Source: Streptomyces sp. YPW6
Lineage (GTDB): Bacteria; Actinomycetota; Actinomycetes; Streptomycetales; Streptomycetaceae
NCBI RefSeq assembly: GCF_018866325.1
Contig: NZ_CP076457.1
Span: 2,949,001 to 3,013,000, forward strand
Direction: 5' to 3'
Length of the DNA stretch: 64,000 bases
Notes under the pieces: model-generated
Database searches by the model: none
Seen by the model: only the letters and a program-made list of their open reading frames with translations
What the model was told of the DNA's origin: nothing
Translations under genes and position numbers: made by a program
In this document: positions 18,331-31,848 of the stretch, in pieces
Layout: each line of letters opens with the position of its first letter
How positions within the stretch are numbered: position 1 is the first letter of the stretch

Positions 18331-20226
18331 TCAGACCGCCCTCATCAGCAGGGTGGCGGCGATGACGACCGCCGCACCGCCGAACATCGAGACCGCGTAG
18401 GTGCGGGCGTAACCGTTCTGGAGCTTGCGCATCCGGCCGGAGAGCCCGCCGACCGACGCGGCCGTGCCATTGACGACGCCGTCGACCAGGGAGTGGTCCA
18501 CGTAGACCAGCGAGCGGGTCAGGTGCTCGCCGCCGCGGACCAGCACCACGTGGTTGAAGTCGTCCTGGAGGAGATCGCGGCGGGCGGCCCGGGTGAGGAC
18601 CGAGCCGCGCGGGGCGACGACCGGGACCGGCTTGCGGCCGTACATCGCCCAGGCGATGCCGACGCCGACGACCAGGGCCACCACGGTGGCTCCGGTGACG
18701 GTGGCCGCGCTCAGCGGGGAGTGCCCGTGGTCGTAACCGGTGACCGGCTCCAGCCAGTTGACGAACCGGTCGCCGATCGCGAAGAACCCGCCCGCGAAGA
18801 CCGAGCCGAAGGCCAGCACGATCATCGGGATGGTCATCGACTTCGGGGACTCGTGCGGATGCGGCTCGTGGCCCTCCGTGTCCGGCTGCCAGCGCTTCTC
18901 GCCGAAGAACGTCATCAGCATCACGCGCGTCATGTAGAAGGCGGTGATCGCTGCGCCCAGCAGGGCGACCGAGCCGAGGATCCAGCCCTCGGCACCGCCC
19001 TTGGCGAAGGCCGCCTCGATGATCCTGTCCTTGGAGAAGAAGCCGGAGAGGCCGGGGAAGCCGATGATGGCCAGATAGCCGAGGCCGAAGGTGATGAAGG
19101 TGACCGGCATGTACCGGCGCAGGCCGCCGTACTTGCGCATGTCGACCTCGTCGTTCATGCCGTGCATGACGGAGCCCGCGCCGAGGAAGAGCCCGGCCTT
19201 GAAGAAGCCGTGCGTCACCAGGTGCATGATCGCGAAGACGTAGCCGATGGGGCCGAGGCCCGCGGCCAGGATCATGTAGCCGATCTGCGACATCGTGGAA
19301 CCGGCGAGCGCCTTCTTGATGTCGTCCTTGGCGCAACCGACGATCGCACCGAAGATCAGCGTGACCGCGCCGACGATGACGACGACGAGCTGGGCGTCCG
19401 GGGCGGCGTTGAAGATCGCGCCGGAGCGGACGATCAGGTAGACACCGGCGGTGACCATGGTCGCCGCGTGGATGAGGGCGGAGACCGGGGTCGGGCCCTC
19501 CATCGCGTCACCGAGCCAGGACTGCAGCGGCACCTGGGCGGACTTGCCGCAGGCGGCCAGCAGCAGCATCAGACCGATGGCCGTCAGCTTGCCCTGGCTC
19601 GTCTCGCCCGCCGACTCCAGCACCGGCCCGAAGGCGAAGGTGCCGAAGGTGGTGAACATCAGCATGATGGCGATCGAGAGGCCCATGTCGCCGACCCGGT
19701 TGACCAGGAAGGCCTTCTTCGCGGCGGTGGCCGCGGTGGGCTTGTGCTGCCAGAAGCCGATGAGCAGGAACGACGCCAGACCGACGCCCTCCCACCCGAC
19801 GTACAGCAGCAGGTAGTTGTCGGCGATGACCAGGATGAGCATCGCCGCGAGGAACAGGTTGAGATAGCCGAAGAAGCGGCGCCTGCGCTCGTCGTGCTCC
19901 ATGTAGCCGATGGAGTAGATGTGGATCAGCGTGCCCACACCGGTGATGAGCAGGACGAACGTCATCGACAGCTGGTCGAGCTGGAAGGCGATGTCGGCCT
20001 GGAAGCCCTCCACCGGAATCCAGCTGAACAGGTTCTGGTGCAGGGCCCGGTCCTCGGCGCCCTTCCCCAGCATGTCGGTGAAGAGGATCAGTCCGACGAC
20101 GAACGAGGCGGCGGCGAGCGCGGTACCGAGCCAGTGGCCGGTCTTGTCGAGCCGGCGACCGCCGCAGAGCAGGACCGCCGCTCCGAGCAGGGGCGCCGCG
20201 ACGAGCAGCGCAATCAGGTTCTCCAC
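18331..20226 (-). CDS. nuoL: NADH-quinone oxidoreductase subunit L
   Basis: A 631-residue antiporter-like subunit that carries the long lateral helix of complex I. Core motifs are [54 protein letters not shown] and [17 protein letters not shown] start, 12 bases after nuoK. The C-terminal transverse helix region is present and of normal length. Confidence 0.97.
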   Translation of the reverse strand: MENLIALLVAAPLLGAAVLLCGGRRLDKTGHWLGTALAAASFVVGLILFTDMLGKGAEDRALHQNLFSWIPVEGFQADIAFQLDQLSMTFVLLITGVGTLIHIYSIGYMEHDERRRRFFGYLNLFLAAMLILVIADNYLLLYVGWEGVGLASFLLIGFWQHKPTAATAAKKAFLVNRVGDMGLSIAIMLMFTTFGTFAFGPVLESAGETSQGKLTAIGLMLLLAACGKSAQVPLQSWLGDAMEGPTPVSALIHAATMVTAGVYLIVRSGAIFNAAPDAQLVVVIVGAVTLIFGAIVGCAKDDIKKALAGSTMSQIGYMILAAGLGPIGYVFAIMHLVTHGFFKAGLFLGAGSVMHGMNDEVDMRKYGGLRRYMPVTFITFGLGYLAIIGFPGLSGFFSKDRIIEAAFAKGGAEGWILGSVALLGAAITAFYMTRVMLMTFFGEKRWQPDTEGHEPHPHESPKSMTIPMIVLAFGSVFAGGFFAIGDRFVNWLEPVTGYDHGHSPLSAATVTGATVVALVVGVGIAWAMYGRKPVPVVAPRGSVLTRAARRDLLQDDFNHVVLVRGGEHLTRSLVYVDHSLVDGVVNGTAASVGGLSGRMRKLQNGYARTYAVSMFGGAAVVIAATLLMRAV

Positions 20227-20238
20227 GTTTCCGACCCC

Positions 20239-20538
20239 TTACAGCTTCATCAGGCTGGCGTCGTCGACCGAGGCCGAGTGGCGGGAGCGGAACAACGACA
20301 CGATGATCGCGAGCCCGACGACGACTTCCGCGGCGGCGACGACCATCGTGAAGAACGCGACGATCTGTCCGTCGAGGTTGCCGTGCATCCGGGAGAACGT
20401 GACGAGCGCCAGATTGCAGGCGTTGAGCATCAGCTCGACGCACATGAACACCACGATCGCGTTCCGCCGGATCAGCACCCCGGAGGCGCCGATCGCGAAC
20501 AGCAGCGCCGCGAGATAGAGGTAGTTGACCGGGTTCAC
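20239..20538 (-). CDS. nuoK: NADH-quinone oxidoreductase subunit K
   Basis: A 99-residue, three-helix membrane subunit. The conserved Glu residues of the proton channel are in [16 protein letters not shown] and [16 protein letters not shown] start overlaps the nuoJ stop by four bases. Confidence 0.96.
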   Translation of the reverse strand: MNPVNYLYLAALLFAIGASGVLIRRNAIVVFMCVELMLNACNLALVTFSRMHGNLDGQIVAFFTMVVAAAEVVVGLAIIVSLFRSRHSASVDDASLMKL

Positions 20539-21404
20539 TGGGCGGCCTCCGAATTCTCCGCCGCGGACGCGGGACCTGCCCCGCGTGTCACGGCGTCCGC
20601 GTCCTCACGTCCGAGCCGCTCCCCGGAGCGCTGCTCCAGGGCCTTGAGATCGGCGAGGGACTTCTGCGAGACGTCCCGGATCTGACCGCGCCGGCGCAGC
20701 GTCTGCATGACGGTGAGGTCGGACGGCGTGCCGTCGGGGAGCAGACCCGGGATGTCCACCGCGTTGTGCCGGGCGTACACGCCGGGGGCGGGGAGCGGCG
20801 GGAGGTGCTGGCCCTCGCGGACGCGCTGCTCGGCCAGCTCCCGCTGGGTCCTGGCCCGTTCGGTGCGCTCGCGGTGGGTGAGCACCATCGCGCCGACGGT
20901 CGCCGTGATCAGCAGAGCGCCGGTGATCTCGAAGGCGAAGACGTACTTGGTGAAGATGAGGTTGGCGAGTCCCTCGACGTTGCCGCCGTGCCGGGCGTTG
21001 GCCGCGCCGAGTCCGTTGAACGAGGAGAGCGAGGCGTTGCCGATGCCCGCGATCAGCAGGATGCCGAAGCCGAGGGCGCATCCGGCGGCCAGCCAGCGCT
21101 GCCCCTTGAGGGTCTCCTTGAGGGAGTCGGCGGCGGTGACGCCGACGAGCATGACGACGAAGAGGAACAGCATCATGATCGCGCCGGTGTAGACGACGAT
21201 CTGGACGATGCCGAGGAAGTAGGCCCCGTTGGCGAGGTAGAACACCGCGAGGACGATCATCGTGCCGGCGAGCGAGAGCGCGCTGTGCACGGCCTTCTTC
21301 AGCAGGACCGTGGAGAGCGCGCCGATCACGGCGACGGTGCCCAGGATCCAGAACTGCACGGCCTCGCCGGTGGAGGTGGTGGTGGCTGCGGCCAGCGCGT
21401 TCAC
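20535..21404 (-). CDS. nuoJ: NADH-quinone oxidoreductase subunit J
   Basis: A 289-residue membrane subunit with about five helices, including [20 protein letters not shown]. The C-terminal cytoplasmic tail (about 95 residues, charged, with a [22 protein letters not shown] stretch) is longer than in E. coli but usual for actinobacteria. GTG overlaps the nuoI stop by four bases, which fixes the start inside a longer open frame. Confidence 0.95.
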   Translation of the reverse strand: MNALAAATTTSTGEAVQFWILGTVAVIGALSTVLLKKAVHSALSLAGTMIVLAVFYLANGAYFLGIVQIVVYTGAIMMLFLFVVMLVGVTAADSLKETLKGQRWLAAGCALGFGILLIAGIGNASLSSFNGLGAANARHGGNVEGLANLIFTKYVFAFEITGALLITATVGAMVLTHRERTERARTQRELAEQRVREGQHLPPLPAPGVYARHNAVDIPGLLPDGTPSDLTVMQTLRRRGQIRDVSQKSLADLKALEQRSGERLGREDADAVTRGAGPASAAENSEAAQ

Positions 21405-22096
21405 GCGTCCACCCCCTTGTCCTGCCGGGCGTCGGCGGCCCGGGTGGACTCGATGGGGTCCTCGTCGGGCTTGTCGCTCTCGCCCTTGGACACGGCCGTC
21501 TGCCGGACGGTGCCGGGGGCGGCCTCCGTGACCACGCCCCGGTAGTAGTCCTGCTCGTCCATGCCGGGGTAGATCGCGTGCGGGCTGTCGACCATGCCCT
21601 CCTGGAGCCCCGCGAGAAGCTCGTCCTTGGTGTAGATGAGGCTCTCGCGGGTGGTGTTGGCGAGCTCGAACTCGTTCGTCATGGTCAGCGCCCGGGTGGG
21701 GCACGCCTCGATGCACAGTCCGCACAGGATGCAGCGCGCGTAGTTGATCTGGTAGACGCGGCCGTAGCGCTCGCCCGGGGAGTAGCGCTCCTCCTCGGTG
21801 TTGTCCGCGCCCTCCACGTAGATCGCGTCGGCGGGACACGCCCAGGCGCACAGCTCGCAGCCGACGCACTTCTCCAGGCCGTCGGGGTGACGGTTGAGCT
21901 GGTGGCGGCCGTGGAAGCGGGGCGCCGTCGTCTTCGGCGTCTCCGGATACTGCTCGGTGAGCCGCTTCTTGAACATGGCCTTGAAGGTCACGCCGAAGCC
22001 GGCCACGGGGTTCTGGAACTTCTCCCCCGCCGCTCCCGATGCGTCCGAGGACCCAGCGGATCCCGATGAGCCCGTGAGCTCTGGTTTCTCAGACAC
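21401..22096 (-). CDS. nuoI: NADH-quinone oxidoreductase subunit I
   Basis: A 231-residue peripheral-arm subunit with two [4Fe-4S] motifs, [12 protein letters not shown] and [12 protein letters not shown] (clusters N6a and N6b). GTG at 22096 is preceded by GGAGG and overlaps the end of nuoH by eight bases. A Gly/Ser-rich leader and an acidic C-terminal tail flank the ferredoxin core. Confidence 0.95.
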   Translation of the reverse strand: MSEKPELTGSSGSAGSSDASGAAGEKFQNPVAGFGVTFKAMFKKRLTEQYPETPKTTAPRFHGRHQLNRHPDGLEKCVGCELCAWACPADAIYVEGADNTEEERYSPGERYGRVYQINYARCILCGLCIEACPTRALTMTNEFELANTTRESLIYTKDELLAGLQEGMVDSPHAIYPGMDEQDYYRGVVTEAAPGTVRQTAVSKGESDKPDEDPIESTRAADARQDKGVDA

Positions 22097-23492
22097 CGCC
22101 GGCCTCCTTTCCGTCACTCGCGTTTCCGTCACTCTGAGTATCGGGCCCACCGCTGACAACGAGCTCCCGCTCACGCCGCGGTGTGCGCCGGGGAACCGGC
22201 GGCAGGGTCTGTCCGGGCAGCGGCGGCACCGGGAACCCGCCCGCCATCGGGTCGAAGGCGGGCTCCGGGCCGGCTGCTTCCGCTTCGGCCCTGGTCCTGC
22301 GGTCGCGGTACATGTCGACGACGAAGGAGATCAGCAGGACCGCGATCACCGCCGCGGCGACGTACATCACGATCCGCGAGAAGTCGTACCCCTCGTTGCG
22401 CAGGGCGCGGACGGTGGCCACGAGCATCAGCCAGACCACCGAGACCGGGATGAGGACCTTCCAGCCCAGCTTCATCAGCTGGTCGTAGCGGACCCGGGGC
22501 AGGGTGCCGCGCAGCCAGATGAAGAAGAAGATCAGCGCCTGGAGCTTGAGGAAGAACCAGAGCATCGGCCACCAGCCGTGGTTCGCCCCCTCCCAGAACG
22601 CGGAGACCGGGAAGGGCGCCCGCCAGCCGCCGAGGAACAGGGTCACCGCGATCATCGACACGGTCACCATGTGGATGTACTCGGCGAGCATGAACATCGC
22701 GAACTTGATCGAGCTGTACTCGGTGTTGAAGCCGCCGACGAGGTCGCCCTCGGACTCCGGCATGTCGAACGGCGCCCGGCTGGCCTCACCGACCATGGTC
22801 ACCATGTAGATGAGGAACGAGACCGGGAGCAGGATGACGTACCAGCGGTCGGCCTGCGCCTCCACGATCGTGGAGGTCGACATCGACCCGGAGTAGAGGA
22901 ACACCGAGGCGAAGGCGGCCCCCATGGCGATCTCGTAGCTGATCATCTGGGCGCAGCTGCGGATTCCGCCGAGCAGCGGGTACGTCGACCCCGACGACCA
23001 GCCGCCGAGGACGAATCCGTACACGCCGACCGCGCCGACCGCCAGGATGTACAGCGCGGCGATCGGGAGGTCGGTCAGCTGCATCGTGGTGCGGGTGCCG
23101 AAGATGGAGACCTCGTTGCCCGCGGGCCCGAAGGGGATCACCGCGACCGCCATGAAGGCGGGGATGGCCGCGAGGATCGGGGCGAGGACGTAGACCGCCT
23201 TGTCCGAGCCCTTGACGACCACGTCCTCCTTCAGCATCAGCTTGACGCCGTCGGCGAGCGACTGGAGAAGGCCCCAGGGGCCGTGCCGGTTGGGCCCGAT
23301 GCGCAGCTGCATCCAGGCGACGACCTTGCGCTCCCAGACGATCGAGAAGAGCACGATCAGCATGAGGAACGCGAAGCAGAAGACCGCCTTGAGCAGCACC
23401 AGCCACCAGGGGTCGGTGCCGAACATCGAGAGATCCTCGGCGGCGAGGACGACGCTCCGGGGCGCCGTCGTGAGTGCGGTGAGGCCAGTCAC
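22089..23492 (-). CDS. nuoH: NADH-quinone oxidoreductase subunit H
   Basis: A 467-residue membrane subunit at the quinone chamber, with [20 protein letters not shown] and [25 protein letters not shown], the two most conserved signatures of NuoH/ND1. GTG at 23492 overlaps the nuoG stop by four bases. The C-terminal 60 residues are a charged cytoplasmic extension, as in other actinobacteria. Confidence 0.97.
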   Translation of the reverse strand: MTGLTALTTAPRSVVLAAEDLSMFGTDPWWLVLLKAVFCFAFLMLIVLFSIVWERKVVAWMQLRIGPNRHGPWGLLQSLADGVKLMLKEDVVVKGSDKAVYVLAPILAAIPAFMAVAVIPFGPAGNEVSIFGTRTTMQLTDLPIAALYILAVGAVGVYGFVLGGWSSGSTYPLLGGIRSCAQMISYEIAMGAAFASVFLYSGSMSTSTIVEAQADRWYVILLPVSFLIYMVTMVGEASRAPFDMPESEGDLVGGFNTEYSSIKFAMFMLAEYIHMVTVSMIAVTLFLGGWRAPFPVSAFWEGANHGWWPMLWFFLKLQALIFFFIWLRGTLPRVRYDQLMKLGWKVLIPVSVVWLMLVATVRALRNEGYDFSRIVMYVAAAVIAVLLISFVVDMYRDRRTRAEAEAAGPEPAFDPMAGGFPVPPLPGQTLPPVPRRTPRRERELVVSGGPDTQSDGNASDGKEAGGV

Positions 23493-25999
23493 GCTCGTAC
23501 CTCCGATGGTTCGACGGGAGCGCCCGGTGCGGCGGCGGGGCCGATCCGCACCAGGCCGCCCGGGTTCACGCCGGTGTCGGCGGGGATGCCGCGTCCCACC
23601 GAGTTCAGCGGCACCCAGACCACCCGGTCCGGCATGTCGGTGACCTGAAGGGGCAGTTCGACGGTGCCGACGGGTCCGGTGACGGCGAGCGGGTCGCCGT
23701 CCTTGACGCCGGTCTCGGCGGCGGTGGCCGCCGAGAGCCGGGCGACGGCGGCGTGCCGGGTCCCGGCGAGTGCGGTGTCGCCCTCCTGGAGCCGGCCGAG
23801 GTCGAGCAGCATGCGGTGGCCCGCGAGGACGGCCTCGCCGTCACCGGGCCGAGGCAGTGGCTGTCCGCCCTCGCGCGGGTCGTCGGCGTGGCCGCCCTCC
23901 CAGCCGCCGAGCCGGTCCAGCTCGCGGCGGGCGGCGGTCAGATCCGGGAGCGCGAAGTGCACGTCCATGGCGTCGGCCAGCATGTGCAGCACCCGGGAGT
24001 CGGCCGGAGCGAGCGTCCGGGGCATCTGCTCGGGCTTCAGCGCCGCCTGGAACATCCGGACCCGGCCCTCCCAGTTGAGGAAGGTACCGGCCTTCTCCGC
24101 GACGGCGGCGACCGGGAAGACCACGTCCGCGCGGGCGGTGACCGCGCTCGGCCGCAGCTCCAGGGAGACCAGGAAACCGACCTCGTCGAGCGCCTGGAGG
24201 GCACGGCCGGGGTCGGGCAGGTCCTCGACGCCGACCCCGGCGACGAGCAGCGCGCCCAGTTCACCGGTGGCCGCGGCCTCGACGATCTGGCCGGTGTCGC
24301 GGCCGTGCCGGGAGGGCAGTTCGGCCACCCGCCACAGCTCCGCGACCTCGTCGCGGGCCCGCGGGTCGGTCGCCGGGCGGCCGCCGGGCAGCAGCGAGGG
24401 GAGCGCGCCCGCCTCGATCGCGCCCCGGTCGCCCGCCCGGCGCGGGATCCACACCAGGCGTGCGCCGGTGGCGGTGGCGGTGCGGATCGCGGCGGACAGC
24501 GCACCGGGCACGCCCGCGAGCCGCTCGCCGACGATGATCAGGGAGTGCTCCGCCCGCAATGCCTCGGCGGCCGCGGCCCCTTCGGCCTCCAGGCCGACAC
24601 CGCCCGCGAGCGCGTCGAGCCACTCGGTCTCGGTGCCGGGGGCGGCGGGCAGCAGGGTGCCGCCCGCCTTCTCCAGGCCCCGGGTGGCGTGCGTGGCGAG
24701 CGCGAAGGTCTTCTGGCCGCTCTTGCGGTGGGCCTTGCGCAGCCGGAGGAAGACGCCGGGGGCCTCCTCCTCGGACTCGAACCCGACGAGGAGGACCGCG
24801 GGGGCCTTCTCCAGCGCGGTGTACGTGACGCCTTCGCCGTCGAGGTCCCGGCCGCGTCCGGCGACCCGGGCGGCCAGGAAGTCGGCCTCCTCGGCACTGT
24901 GGACGCGGGAGCGGAAGTCGATGTCGTTGGTGTCGAGGGCGACCCGGGCGAACTTGCTGTACGCGTAGGAGTCCTCGACGGTCAGCCGGCCGCCGGTCAG
25001 GACGCCGGTGCGGCCGCGGGCGGCGAGGAGTCCGGCCGCCGCGGCTTCCAGCGCCTCGGGCCAGCTCGCCGGTTCCAGTTCGCCCTCGGCGTTGCGGACG
25101 AGCGGGGTGGTCAGGCGGTCGCGCTGCTGGGCGTAGCGGAAGCCGAACCTCCCCTTGTCGCAGAGCCACTCCTCGTTGACCTCGGGCTCGTTGGCCGCGA
25201 CGCGGCGCATGACCTTGCCGCGCCGGTGGTCGGTCCGCATCGAGCAGCCGCCCGCGCACTGTTCGCACACCGAGGGGGTGGAGACCAGGTCGAAGGGGCG
25301 GGAGCGGAACCGGTACGCCGCCGAGGTCAGCGCCCCGACCGGGCAGATCTGGATGGTGTTGCCGGAGAAGTACGACTCGAAGGGGTCGCCCTCGCCGGTG
25401 CCGACCTGCTGGAGCGCGCCGCGCTCGATCAGCTCGATCATCGGGTCGCCCGCCACCTGGTTGGAGAACCGGGTGCAGCGTGCGCAGAGCACGCACCGCT
25501 CCCGGTCCAGCAGCACCTGGGTGGAGATGGGGACGGGCTTCTCGAAGGTCCGCTTCCGGCCCTCGAACCGGGAGTCGGCGCCGCCGTGCGACATCGCCTG
25601 GTTCTGGAGCGGGCACTCGCCGCCCTTGTCGCAGACGGGGCAGTCCAGCGGGTGGTTGATCAGCAGCAGCTCCATCACGCCCTTCTGCGCCTTCTCGGCG
25701 ACAGGAGAGGTGATCTGCGACTTGACGACCATGCCGTCGGTGCAGGTGATGGTGCAGGAGGCCATCGGCTTGCGCTGGCCCTCGACCTCGACGATGCACT
25801 GGCGGCAGGCGCCGGCCGGGTCAAGGAGCGGGTGGTCGCAGAAGCGCGGGATCTCGATGCCGAGGAGTTCGGCGGCCCGGATGACCAGGGTCCCCTTGGG
25901 GACGCTGATCTCGATGCCGTCGATGGTCAGCGTGACCAGGTCCTCGGGCGGAAGGGCCGCCTCGCCGCCCCCGGAGGGCGCACTCGTGGTGACTGTCAT
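23489..25999 (-). CDS. nuoG: NADH-quinone oxidoreductase subunit G
   Basis: An 836-residue electron-transfer subunit. N-terminal [2Fe-2S] ligands are in [15 protein letters not shown] plus SCTITC; then the His/Cys cluster region [17 protein letters not shown], the four-Cys motif CVLCARC with a later CPVG, and [10 protein letters not shown] with [10 protein letters not shown] for N7. A molybdopterin-oxidoreductase-like domain follows, without a molybdenum site. ATG overlaps the nuoF stop by four bases. Confidence 0.97.
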   Translation of the reverse strand: MTVTTSAPSGGGEAALPPEDLVTLTIDGIEISVPKGTLVIRAAELLGIEIPRFCDHPLLDPAGACRQCIVEVEGQRKPMASCTITCTDGMVVKSQITSPVAEKAQKGVMELLLINHPLDCPVCDKGGECPLQNQAMSHGGADSRFEGRKRTFEKPVPISTQVLLDRERCVLCARCTRFSNQVAGDPMIELIERGALQQVGTGEGDPFESYFSGNTIQICPVGALTSAAYRFRSRPFDLVSTPSVCEQCAGGCSMRTDHRRGKVMRRVAANEPEVNEEWLCDKGRFGFRYAQQRDRLTTPLVRNAEGELEPASWPEALEAAAAGLLAARGRTGVLTGGRLTVEDSYAYSKFARVALDTNDIDFRSRVHSAEEADFLAARVAGRGRDLDGEGVTYTALEKAPAVLLVGFESEEEAPGVFLRLRKAHRKSGQKTFALATHATRGLEKAGGTLLPAAPGTETEWLDALAGGVGLEAEGAAAAEALRAEHSLIIVGERLAGVPGALSAAIRTATATGARLVWIPRRAGDRGAIEAGALPSLLPGGRPATDPRARDEVAELWRVAELPSRHGRDTGQIVEAAATGELGALLVAGVGVEDLPDPGRALQALDEVGFLVSLELRPSAVTARADVVFPVAAVAEKAGTFLNWEGRVRMFQAALKPEQMPRTLAPADSRVLHMLADAMDVHFALPDLTAARRELDRLGGWEGGHADDPREGGQPLPRPGDGEAVLAGHRMLLDLGRLQEGDTALAGTRHAAVARLSAATAAETGVKDGDPLAVTGPVGTVELPLQVTDMPDRVVWVPLNSVGRGIPADTGVNPGGLVRIGPAAAPGAPVEPSEVRA

Positions 26000-27375
26000 G
26001 CGTTCACCCCCCGGTGAGCGTTCGTGCCGTCGGTGTTCTTGTCGTCGGCCCAGGCCGTGGACCGGGCGGGGTCGAAGGGGCAGCCCTTGCCGGTGATGTG
26101 CTGCTCGTACTCCTCGCGGAAGTACTTCAGCGAGGAGAAGATCGGCGAGGCAGCGCCGTCGCCGAGCGCGCAGAACGACTTGCCGTTGATGTTGTCGGCG
26201 ATGTCGTTGAGCTTGTCGAGGTCGGCCATCTCGCCCTTGCCGGCCTCGATGTCGCGAAGCAACTGGACCAGCCAGTAGGTCCCTTCGCGGCAGGGTGTGC
26301 ACTTGCCGCAGGACTCGTGGGCGTAGAACTCGGTCCAGCGGGTGACGGCCCGCACGACGCAGGTCGTCTCGTCGAAGCACTGGAGCGCCTTGGTGCCGAG
26401 CATGGACCCGGCGGCGCCGACGCCCTCGTAGTCGAGGGGGACGTCGAGGTGCTCCTCGGTGAACATCGGGGTGGAGGAGCCGCCCGGGGTCCAGAACTTC
26501 AGCCGGTGCCCGGCGCGCATGCCGCCGCTCATGTCGAGGAGCTGGCGGAGCGTGATGCCGAGCGGGGCCTCGTACTGGCCGGGGCTGGTGACATGGCCGC
26601 TGAGCGAGTAGAGCGTGAAGCCCGGGGACTTCTCGCTGCCCATCGACGTGAACCAGTCCTTGCCCTTGTTCAGGATCGCGGGAACCGACGCGATGGACTC
26701 GACGTTGTTCACCACAGTGGGGCAGGCGTACAGACCGGCGACCGCGGGGAAGGGGGGCCGCAGCCGGGGCTGGCCGCGCCGTCCTTCGAGAGAGTCGAGC
26801 AGCGCGGTTTCCTCACCGCAGATGTACGCACCGGCGCCCGCGTGCACCGTGAGTTCCAGATCGAGTCCCGAACCCAGGATGTCCGTCCCGAGATAACCCG
26901 CCTCGTACGCCTCTCGTACGGCCTCGTGCAGGCGCCGCAGCACGGGGACCACCTCACCGCGGAGGTAGATGAACGCGTGCGACGAACGGATCGCGTAGCA
27001 GGCGATCACGATGCCCTCGATGAGGCTGTGCGGGTTCGCGAAGAGGAGCGGGATGTCCTTGCAGGTCCCCGGCTCCGACTCGTCGGCGTTGACCACGAGA
27101 TAGTGCGGTTTGCCGTCGCCCTGCGGGATGAACTGCCACTTCATCCCGGTGGGGAAGCCCGCGCCGCCGCGGCCGCGCAGACCGGAGTCCTTGACGTACG
27201 CGATGAGGTCGTCGGGCGCCATGGCCAGCGCTTTGCGCAGCCCTTCGTAGCCCTCGTGGCGGCGGTAGGTGTCCAGCGTCCAGGACTCGGGCTGGTCCCA
27301 GAAGGAGGAGAGGACGGGGGCGAGCAGCTTCTCGGGGCTCGTCCCGTTGTGGTCGATCTCGGCGGCCAAGGTCAT
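25996..27375 (-). CDS. nuoF: NADH-quinone oxidoreductase subunit F
   Basis: A 459-residue NADH-binding subunit. The glycine-rich NADH/FMN site is [16 protein letters not shown], the FMN loop [12 protein letters not shown], and the N3 [4Fe-4S] ligands lie in [12 protein letters not shown] plus a later Cys in [13 protein letters not shown] overlaps the nuoE stop by one base (TGATG). Confidence 0.97.
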   Translation of the reverse strand: MTLAAEIDHNGTSPEKLLAPVLSSFWDQPESWTLDTYRRHEGYEGLRKALAMAPDDLIAYVKDSGLRGRGGAGFPTGMKWQFIPQGDGKPHYLVVNADESEPGTCKDIPLLFANPHSLIEGIVIACYAIRSSHAFIYLRGEVVPVLRRLHEAVREAYEAGYLGTDILGSGLDLELTVHAGAGAYICGEETALLDSLEGRRGQPRLRPPFPAVAGLYACPTVVNNVESIASVPAILNKGKDWFTSMGSEKSPGFTLYSLSGHVTSPGQYEAPLGITLRQLLDMSGGMRAGHRLKFWTPGGSSTPMFTEEHLDVPLDYEGVGAAGSMLGTKALQCFDETTCVVRAVTRWTEFYAHESCGKCTPCREGTYWLVQLLRDIEAGKGEMADLDKLNDIADNINGKSFCALGDGAASPIFSSLKYFREEYEQHITGKGCPFDPARSTAWADDKNTDGTNAHRGVNA

Positions 27376-28258
27376 CACTCCCCCTCCTCGGCTGCGGGCC
27401 CGGCCGGGTGCTCCGGGTCGGAGGCCGAGGTCTGCTGCGGTGCGTCGTGCGAGCTGAGGCGCTCGGCCGGCGACGGATCGTGGACCTGCGCGTCGTGCGG
27501 CTGCGCGTCCTGCGGCTGCGCGTCCTGCGGCTGTCCGGCGCGCGGGGAGACCACCCGCGCCTTGGGAAGCGCCTCGCCCTTGGCGAGCTTCAGCCCGATC
27601 AGGGAGGCGGGGCCCGCGCCGCCGGTGGCCTCGACGGCGCCGGGGCGCTCGTCGGGGAAGCCGGCGAGGATGCGGGCGGTCTCCTTGTACGAGCAGAGGG
27701 GGGCGCCCCGGGTCGGCTCGACGGTCCGGCCGGCGATCAGGTCGTCGACGAGCCGCGTGGCGCTCTCGGGCGTCTGGTTGTCGAAGAACTCCCAGTTGAC
27801 CATCACGACGGGCGCGAAGTCGCAGGCGGCGTTGCACTCGATGTGTTCGAGGGTGACCTTGCCGTCCTCGGTGGTCTCGTTGTTGCCGACCCCGAGGTGC
27901 TCCTTGAGCGTGTCGAAGATGGCGTCGCCGCCCATGACCGCGCACAGGGTGTTGGTGCAGACGCCGACCTGGTAGTCGCCGCTCGGCCTGCGCCGGTACA
28001 TGGAGTAGAAGGTGGAGACGGCGGTGACCTCGGCGGTGGTGAGGTCGAGCGTCTCGGCGCAGAAGGCGATGCCCGTGCGGGAGACGTATCCCTCCTCGGA
28101 CTGCACGAGGTGCAGCAGCGGCAGCAGGGCGGAGCGGCTGCCGGGGTAGCGGGCGAGCACCTCCTCGGCGTCCGCGTCGAGCCGGGCGCGTACCTCGGCC
28201 GGGTAGGGGGTGGCGGGGAGCTGCGGCATCCCCAGACTGACGTCTTGGCGTGAGGTGG

Positions 28259-28262
<4 letters not shown>
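27375..28262 (-). CDS. nuoE: NADH-quinone oxidoreductase subunit E with repetitive C-terminal tail
   Basis: A 295-residue thioredoxin-fold subunit carrying [2Fe-2S] N1a; the four ligands are in CTNTLC and HIECNAAC. After the core (about residue 180) comes a tail unusual for the family: a family-like segment to about residue 240, then a Gln/Asp/Pro-rich stretch with four copies of a DAQP-type unit, then an acidic end. GTG at 28262 overlaps the nuoD stop by four bases; an internal ATG 12 codons later is an alternative start. Confidence 0.94.
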
Positions 28263-29580
<1,318 letters not shown>

Positions 29581-29581
<1 letters not shown>

Positions 29582-30309
29582 CAGGAGTACGACCTCCGCT
29601 GGTCCGGAGCCGGGATCTGGGCGCCCTTGTACTCGACGGCGATGCCGCCGAGCGGGTAGTCCTTGCGCTGCGGGAAGCCCTGCCAGTCGTCCGGCATCAT
29701 GATCCGGGTGAGGGCGGGGTGCCCGTCGAAGACGAGCCCGAAGAAGTCGTAGGCCTCGCGCTCGTGCCAGTCGTTGGTCGGGTAGACCGCGACGAGCGAC
29801 GGGATGTGCGGGTCGCTGTCCGGGGCGGACACCTCCAGCCGGATGATCCGGCCGTGGGTGAGCGAGCGCAGGTGGTAGACGGCGTGCAGCTCGCGGCCCT
29901 GGTCGCCCGGGAAGTGGACGCCGCTGACGCCCGTGCAGAGCTCGAAGCGCAGGGCGGGGTCGTCGCGCAGGGTGCGGGCGACCTGGACCAGGTGTTCGCG
30001 GGCGATGTGGAAGGTCAGCTCGTCGCGGTCGACGACGGTCTTCTCGATGGCGTTGGCGGGGAGCAGGTCCTGTTCCTCCAGGGCCCCTTCGAGCTCGTCG
30101 GCCACCTCGTCGAACCAGCCGCCGTAGGGCCGGGAGGCGGCCCCCGGCAGGGTGACGGTGCGGATGAGGCCGCCGTAGCCGGAGGTGTCGCCGCCGTTGT
30201 TGGCGCCGAACATGCCCTTGCGGACGTGGATGACCTCGCCGCCGGTGTCGCGCGGCGCGGGTACGGCGCCGCCGTTCCCCTCGTCGCCGTTGGTCGGGTT
30301 CTCGGTCAC
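29581..30309 (-). CDS. nuoC: NADH-quinone oxidoreductase subunit C
   Basis: A 242-residue 30-kDa-type subunit with the family signature region [20 protein letters not shown] and [23 protein letters not shown] at 30309 overlaps the nuoB stop by four bases, which selects it over more upstream starts in the open frame. The N-terminal 60 residues are hydrophilic and Gly/Asn-rich. Confidence 0.95.
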
Positions 30310-30860
30310 CGCAGCAGCCCCTTCATCTCGATCAGGGGCAGTGCCTTGAGGGCCGCTTCCTCCGCCTCGCGGGCGGCCTCCTCCGCGTTGACCCCGAGCT
30401 TGCCGTCCTGGATCTTCTGGTGGAGCTTGAGGATGGCGTCCAGCAGCATCTCGGGGCGGGGCGGACAACCCGGCAAATAGATATCTACCGGAACAATGTG
30501 ATCAACACCCTGCACAATGGCGTAATTGTTGAACATACCGCCCGATGAAGCGCAAACCCCCATGGAGATGACCCACTTGGGATTCGGCATCTGGTCGTAG
30601 ACCTGCCGCAGGACGGGCGCCATCTTCTGGCTCACCCGGCCCGCGACGATCATCAGGTCGGCCTGGCGCGGCGATCCGCGGAAGACCTCCATCCCGAACC
30701 GGGCCAGGTCGTAGCGGCCGGCGCCGGTCGTCATCATCTCGATGGCGCAGCAGGCCAGTCCGAACGTGGCGGGGAAGACGGAGGCCTTCCGCACCCAGCC
30801 CGCGGCCTGCTCGACCGTGGTCAGAACGAAGCCGCTCGGCAGTTTCTCTTCGAGTCCCAT
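30306..30860 (-). CDS. nuoB: NADH-quinone oxidoreductase subunit B
   Basis: A 184-residue subunit that holds terminal cluster N2. The tandem cysteines are in [10 protein letters not shown] (37-38), with further ligands in [11 protein letters not shown] and [12 protein letters not shown] at 30860, 18 bases after nuoA. This coding region has visibly more AT-rich codons around 30475-30560 than its neighbours. Confidence 0.97.
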   Translation of the reverse strand: MGLEEKLPSGFVLTTVEQAAGWVRKASVFPATFGLACCAIEMMTTGAGRYDLARFGMEVFRGSPRQADLMIVAGRVSQKMAPVLRQVYDQMPNPKWVISMGVCASSGGMFNNYAIVQGVDHIVPVDIYLPGCPPRPEMLLDAILKLHQKIQDGKLGVNAEEAAREAEEAALKALPLIEMKGLLR

Positions 30861-30878
30861 GGTGTGCCCCTCAGCCCC

Positions 30879-31238
30879 TCAGTCCCATTCCAGGCCGCCG
30901 CGACGCCACACATACGCGTAGGCGACGAAGACGGTGAGCACGAAGAGCAGCATCTCCACGAGCCCGAAGATCCCCAGGGCGTCGAAGGAGACCGCCCAGG
31001 GATAGAGGAAGACGATCTCGATGTCGAAGACGATGAAAAGCATCGCCGTCAGGTAGTACTTGATGGGAAAGCGGCCGCCTCCGGCCGGAGTCGGGGTGGG
31101 TTCGATTCCGCACTCGTACGCTTCGAGCTTTGCCCGGTTGTAGCGCTTGGGGCCGATAAGCGTGGCCATGACCACGGAGAAGATCGCAAACCCTGCCCCG
31201 AGGGCGCCGAGCACGAGGATGGGCGCGTAGGCATTCAC
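30879..31238 (-). CDS. nuoA: NADH-quinone oxidoreductase subunit A
   Basis: A 119-residue, three-helix subunit with the ND3-type loop (YECGIEPTPTPAGGGRFPIKYY) and the acidic helix FIVFDIEIVFLYPWA. First gene of the operon; GTG at 31238 follows GGAGCGAGGAG. A Rex-like operator lies 81 bases upstream. Confidence 0.97.
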   Translation of the reverse strand: MNAYAPILVLGALGAGFAIFSVVMATLIGPKRYNRAKLEAYECGIEPTPTPAGGGRFPIKYYLTAMLFIVFDIEIVFLYPWAVSFDALGIFGLVEMLLFVLTVFVAYAYVWRRGGLEWD

Positions 31239-31318
31239 GCTCCTCGCTCCTTCCAGTCGTCCTTGACCTTTGGACCGCATCGGGCGACCGGCTCGCCACC
31301 TCACCAAGATCGTGCACA

Positions 31319-31334
31319 TGTGAGGCAGTTCACA
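31319..31334 (-). promoter_or_regulatory. Rex operator upstream of nuoA
   Basis: TGTGAGGCAGTTCACA matches the Streptomyces Rex operator consensus TGTGAACNNNTTCACA at 11 of 13 defined positions. It lies 81 bases before the nuoA start. Rex releases DNA when NADH/NAD+ is high, and nuo is a known Rex target in S. coelicolor, so redox control of this operon is likely. Confidence 0.8.
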
Positions 31335-31738
31335 AGCCCGACTGCCCCGCATCCTATGCCCGGTCCCCTGTGATCTGCGACACGGGGTACGGCAACGACT
31401 TTGTGATCTCCACCACCTGACGAAGGATCATGAAGTCGTATGAGCGGTGATCTTCGTACGCGAAGCGGCCGAGTGATCACGAGACGTGACATTCGATGGC
31501 GTCATCGCTGGTCAAAGACGTGTCGCAGTATCAATGGAAGGCCCCTACAAGCAAATTGGCGGTGGACTGCGCAAGGGTGATAAGGGCGCAGGTCGACCTC
31601 ACCCCTCACCCGGACGAGGGGCGGCCGGGACCGAAGGGGACATGTGCGCGCATTCACGAACTTCCGGGGGGCGAGCGGAACGGACACCGGGCGAGACTCG
31701 GGAGCACCCACTCGGCGCCGCCTCACCACACGCCGGGC

Positions 31739-31848
31739 GACACGTCGCGATCCGGCCGGCGACACCTCGCGGCATCGCGGCCCGGCCCGTGACACCTCGC
31801 GGCCCGGCCCGTGGCACCTCGCGGCCCGGCCGGTGGCGCCTCACCACC
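31739..31848. repeat. 22-bp tandem repeat, four to five degenerate copies
   Basis: Units starting at 31739, 31761, 31791, 31813 and (partial) 31835 are variants of GACACCTCGCGGCCCGGCCCGT reduced to core CACCTCGCGGCCCGG. The second copy has an 8-base insertion. Confidence 0.75.
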
